DNA from: Bradyrhizobium jicamae
Lineage (GTDB): Bacteria > Pseudomonadota > Alphaproteobacteria > Rhizobiales > Xanthobacteraceae
Reading direction: 5' to 3'
Length of the DNA: 64,000 nucleotides
Assembly (NCBI RefSeq): GCF_018130215.1
Contig: NZ_JAFCKQ010000006.1
Span: 1 to 64,000, forward strand
The position numbers and the translations under genes are program-made. The notes beneath the pieces are model-generated. The model was not told the DNA's origin. It did no database searches and saw only the letters and a list, made by a program, of their open reading frames with translations. Shown in pieces: positions 62,142 through 64,000 of this stretch. Position 1 is the stretch's first letter. Every line of letters starts with the position of its first letter.

Positions 62142-63053
62142 AACTAACGGCCGCCGATTGCAGTCCTGGCGGGAATTGCTCGTTTGGCGGCTAAGGTCTT
62201 GAGATCATCCCGCCTCAAATCAGCGGATCGGTTTCTACGCGAAGCGATCGTCGGTCCAGGCCCCATCCTTAATGTTCCGCAGATTCCGATTCCGGATCTC
62301 GGCCCACCGAGAGAAGAATCGTTTCGTTGTGCGGGTTGCCGACGTAAGAAAACCGCCGACAGTGAAGATTCGTTGCTCAGCGCTCCGAAATTGGCGTGCG
62401 ATTCTCCTGCCAATCGTCATCCGCGATGCGATGTTGGCCCGCTGCGCGCGCAATTTTTCGGATGTGGCAGCCCGGTCGCAGAGGCGTGGATTGGCCTTCG
62501 ACGCGAGTCGAGCGGTATTCGCGGGTGGTATCGGCAAAAAATTCGCATCCCATTGAGATACAGACGTTTTTCGACTTGAGACCGCAACTGGGCGACAGAA
62601 TTGGTGGTCTCGGCGAAGTCTATCGATTCCCGGGTTTTCCCGGGATGGGCGTGGTTTTGCACACCGTTCCGGCCGATGTTGCCCTATTTCGACCCGCTCA
62701 ATGGCGACCCAAATATTATCAAGTTAAATCAATGGCTTGAGAGGTAACGACCACTCACATGCCCGTGATATTTGTGCAACATTTGCCCGAAAAGAGCCGT
62801 AACTGGCTCCAAACCAAGCGGTCTTTTGTTGCGTGATCGGGGGCCTTCTGTCTCTTATGGAACTGCGACGGAGGGGGGCATCCCAAGGTCGTCCCGTTCT
62901 AGGTGGTTCGCTTAAGTCCCTCGCGTTCATGCGGGTGTGTCCGAAGGCGCGAAGCGACTAAGCGGGTTTAAGGGACAAAGGGAACCAACCTGAGGGTGCT
63001 ACACCCGGCGGATCCGGAACCTTCCCTGAGATAGAGCAACTTGGAGGTTTAAC
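62142..63053. other. 910-bp intergenic region before the porin gene
   Basis: Short frames exist on both strands, but the AT-rich, irregular composition, lack of ribosome sites and Arg/Cys/Ser-rich translations argue against genes. The right part (62850-63041) should hold the porin promoter and a long leader: the inverted pair GTCCCT (62916-62921) / AGGGAC (62971-62976) can form a stem there. GGAGG at 63042-63046 is the porin ribosome site. Degraded gene remnants cannot be excluded. Confidence 0.5.
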
Positions 63054-64000
63054 ATGAAGATGGTTAAGAGCCTTATCCTCGGCTCGGCGGCGGCTCTCGT
63101 CGCGGTCGGCGGAGCTCAGGCAGCCGATCTTCCCGTCAAGGCCAAAGCGGTCGAGTACGTGAAGGTTTGCTCCCTGTATGGTCCCGGATTCTACTACATC
63201 CCGGGCACCGATACCTGCATCAAGCTCAGCGGCTACCTGCGCGCTGAGGTCGTGGCGAACTCGAACTCGGACTACTCTGGTCCGTTCACTGGCGCCGGCG
63301 GCGCACAGAACCGTTTCACGAACGGCTACACCTGGCGTTCTCGTGAAGACTTCGACATCGATACCCGCACCGCGACCGAGTACGGCGTGGTTCGCACCTA
63401 CTTCGATGCGACCTTCAGCTGGACGACGGACAGCTACACCGGCAACGGCAACGGTTCGACCACTTACGCGATCGGTGCTCCGGGTAACGCGAGCGGCGGC
63501 AACGTCGCCGGCGGTTCGCTCGGTGTCTACCTTGCCTTCATCCAGTTCGCTGGGTTCACGATGGGTAAGGCGGTCTCGCAGTTCTCGGCTCCGTGGGTCA
63601 ACTATCCGGGCAACAACTTCGACGGTCTCGTCGGTGGTGGCGGCACGGTCACTGGTGTGAACCAGTTCAGCTACACCGCTCAGTTCGGCAATGGCGTGTC
63701 GCTGACCTTGTCCGCTCAGGACCAGACGCAGTACACCCAGGCTGGCGTGAACAATCTGGGCAACCTGAACCTGCTGGCCAATCCGGGCGCTCCCGCCTTT
63801 GGCTCTCTCGGCCCCTATGGCGCGAGCGACTATGCCGGCACGATTGCTCCGGACCTGATCGCCATGCTGCGCGTCGACCAGGCTTGGGGTCTGTTCCAGG
63901 CGTCGTTCGCGGCGCATGACAACCACGTGGCCTACTACGGCGGTACCGAACTCTCCGGTCATCCGGATGACAAGTGGGGCTGGGCCGGTGCGTTGGCCTT
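63054..64000 (+). CDS. Outer-membrane porin, N-terminal part (porin_2/Omp2 family)
   Basis: The window ends inside this gene; 315 residues are visible. The signal peptide is MKMVKSLILGSAAALVAVGGAQA, cleaved before ADLPVK. The mature start AKAVEYVKVCSLYGPGFYYIPGTDTCIKLSGYLRAEV is diagnostic of rhizobial and Brucella Omp2-type porins, followed by amphipathic strands ending in aromatic residues (EYGVVRTYFDATFSW, GVYLAFIQFAGFTMGKA). Trimeric 16-stranded channels of this family reach about 450-520 residues in Bradyrhizobium. Codon use is strongly biased, as expected for an abundant protein. GGAGG is 7 nt before the ATG. Confidence 0.93.
   Translation, partial: MKMVKSLILGSAAALVAVGGAQAADLPVKAKAVEYVKVCSLYGPGFYYIPGTDTCIKLSGYLRAEVVANSNSDYSGPFTGAGGAQNRFTNGYTWRSREDFDIDTRTATEYGVVRTYFDATFSWTTDSYTGNGNGSTTYAIGAPGNASGGNVAGGSLGVYLAFIQFAGFTMGKAVSQFSAPWVNYPGNNFDGLVGGGGTVTGVNQFSYTAQFGNGVSLTLSAQDQTQYTQAGVNNLGNLNLLANPGAPAFGSLGPYGASDYAGTIAPDLIAMLRVDQAWGLFQASFAAHDNHVAYYGGTELSGHPDDKWGWAGALA

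Noticed and set aside
62184..62579. 131-codon plus-strand frame and overlapping minus-strand frames before the porin
   Set aside because: No ribosome site, no domain, atypical composition; two strands are equally open, which suggests chance.

Overview
The window reads as chromosomal DNA of a GC-rich alphaproteobacterium, most likely Bradyrhizobium or a close relative. The clues are the porin with a KxxDLPVK-type mature start at the right edge, the pca/pob gene order with a PcaQ-type LysR, and intergenic repeats at 29.3-30.05 kb that I recall from Bradyrhizobiaceae genomes. Genus is an inference; no rRNA or tRNA gene was seen.

Layout. (1) 1-10.5 kb: tail of an ABC importer (permease, 65-aa membrane protein, two ATPases) running into dhaL, dhaM, an HPr, an enzyme I, a 140-aa HTH-like protein and dhaK. 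This is a self-contained PEP-driven dihydroxyacetone kinase chain closed by a clear terminator, followed by pyruvate carboxylase. (2) 10.6-18 kb: a CGNR/ABATE regulator divergent from an orphan Liv-type binding protein, then a 1604-aa NAD-glutamate dehydrogenase. (3) 18-29 kb: a TetR gene, then a class III PHA-synthase-like operon (PhaE-like protein, PhaC, GNAT, acyl-CoA ligase, phasin, acetoacetate decarboxylase, hydroxyacyl-CoA dehydrogenase, CaiB transferase, SDR) and a convergent MFS transporter. The operon and the transporter share a 28/31-identical promoter/operator. (4) 29.2-30.1 kb: dispersed repeats. (5) 30.2-32.2 kb: a GrrA/GrrM-like cyclophane RiPP locus with two possible leaderless-size small ORFs upstream. 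(6) 32.3-44.2 kb: amide uptake and hydrolysis. It contains a decayed binding-protein copy, an SBP/permease/permease-ATPase fusion/ATPase importer, a 52-aa protein, an amidase, AmiC and AmiR, then an HxlR regulator divergent from a nitrilase-fold amidase, a tautomerase and a second amidase. The importer and nitrilase promoters share an unusual module. (7) 44.2-50.6 kb: pcaQ, pcaCHG, pobA, a PcaK-like transporter and a BKACE enzyme (4-hydroxybenzoate and protocatechuate catabolism). (8) 50.7-60.3 kb: signalling-rich accessory region with a receiver-ECF sigma pair, a second CGNR regulator, a histidine kinase/FixJ-type pair, an AraC regulator, an alpha/beta hydrolase lacking its serine, an Asp-nucleophile alpha/beta hydrolase and a HAD dehalogenase-like protein. 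(9) 60.3-64 kb: IclR regulator divergent from a MaoC pair, a 0.9-kb gap, and a truncated porin.

The most useful non-gene signals are four sets of near-identical regulatory sequences, each lying beside a regulator gene of matching type. They suggest small local regulons: TetR with the PHA-like operon and MFS gene; HxlR with the amide import and hydrolysis operons; a 48-bp palindromic element before the receiver-ECF pair and the AraC gene; and a GGTTACA motif beside both CGNR regulators.
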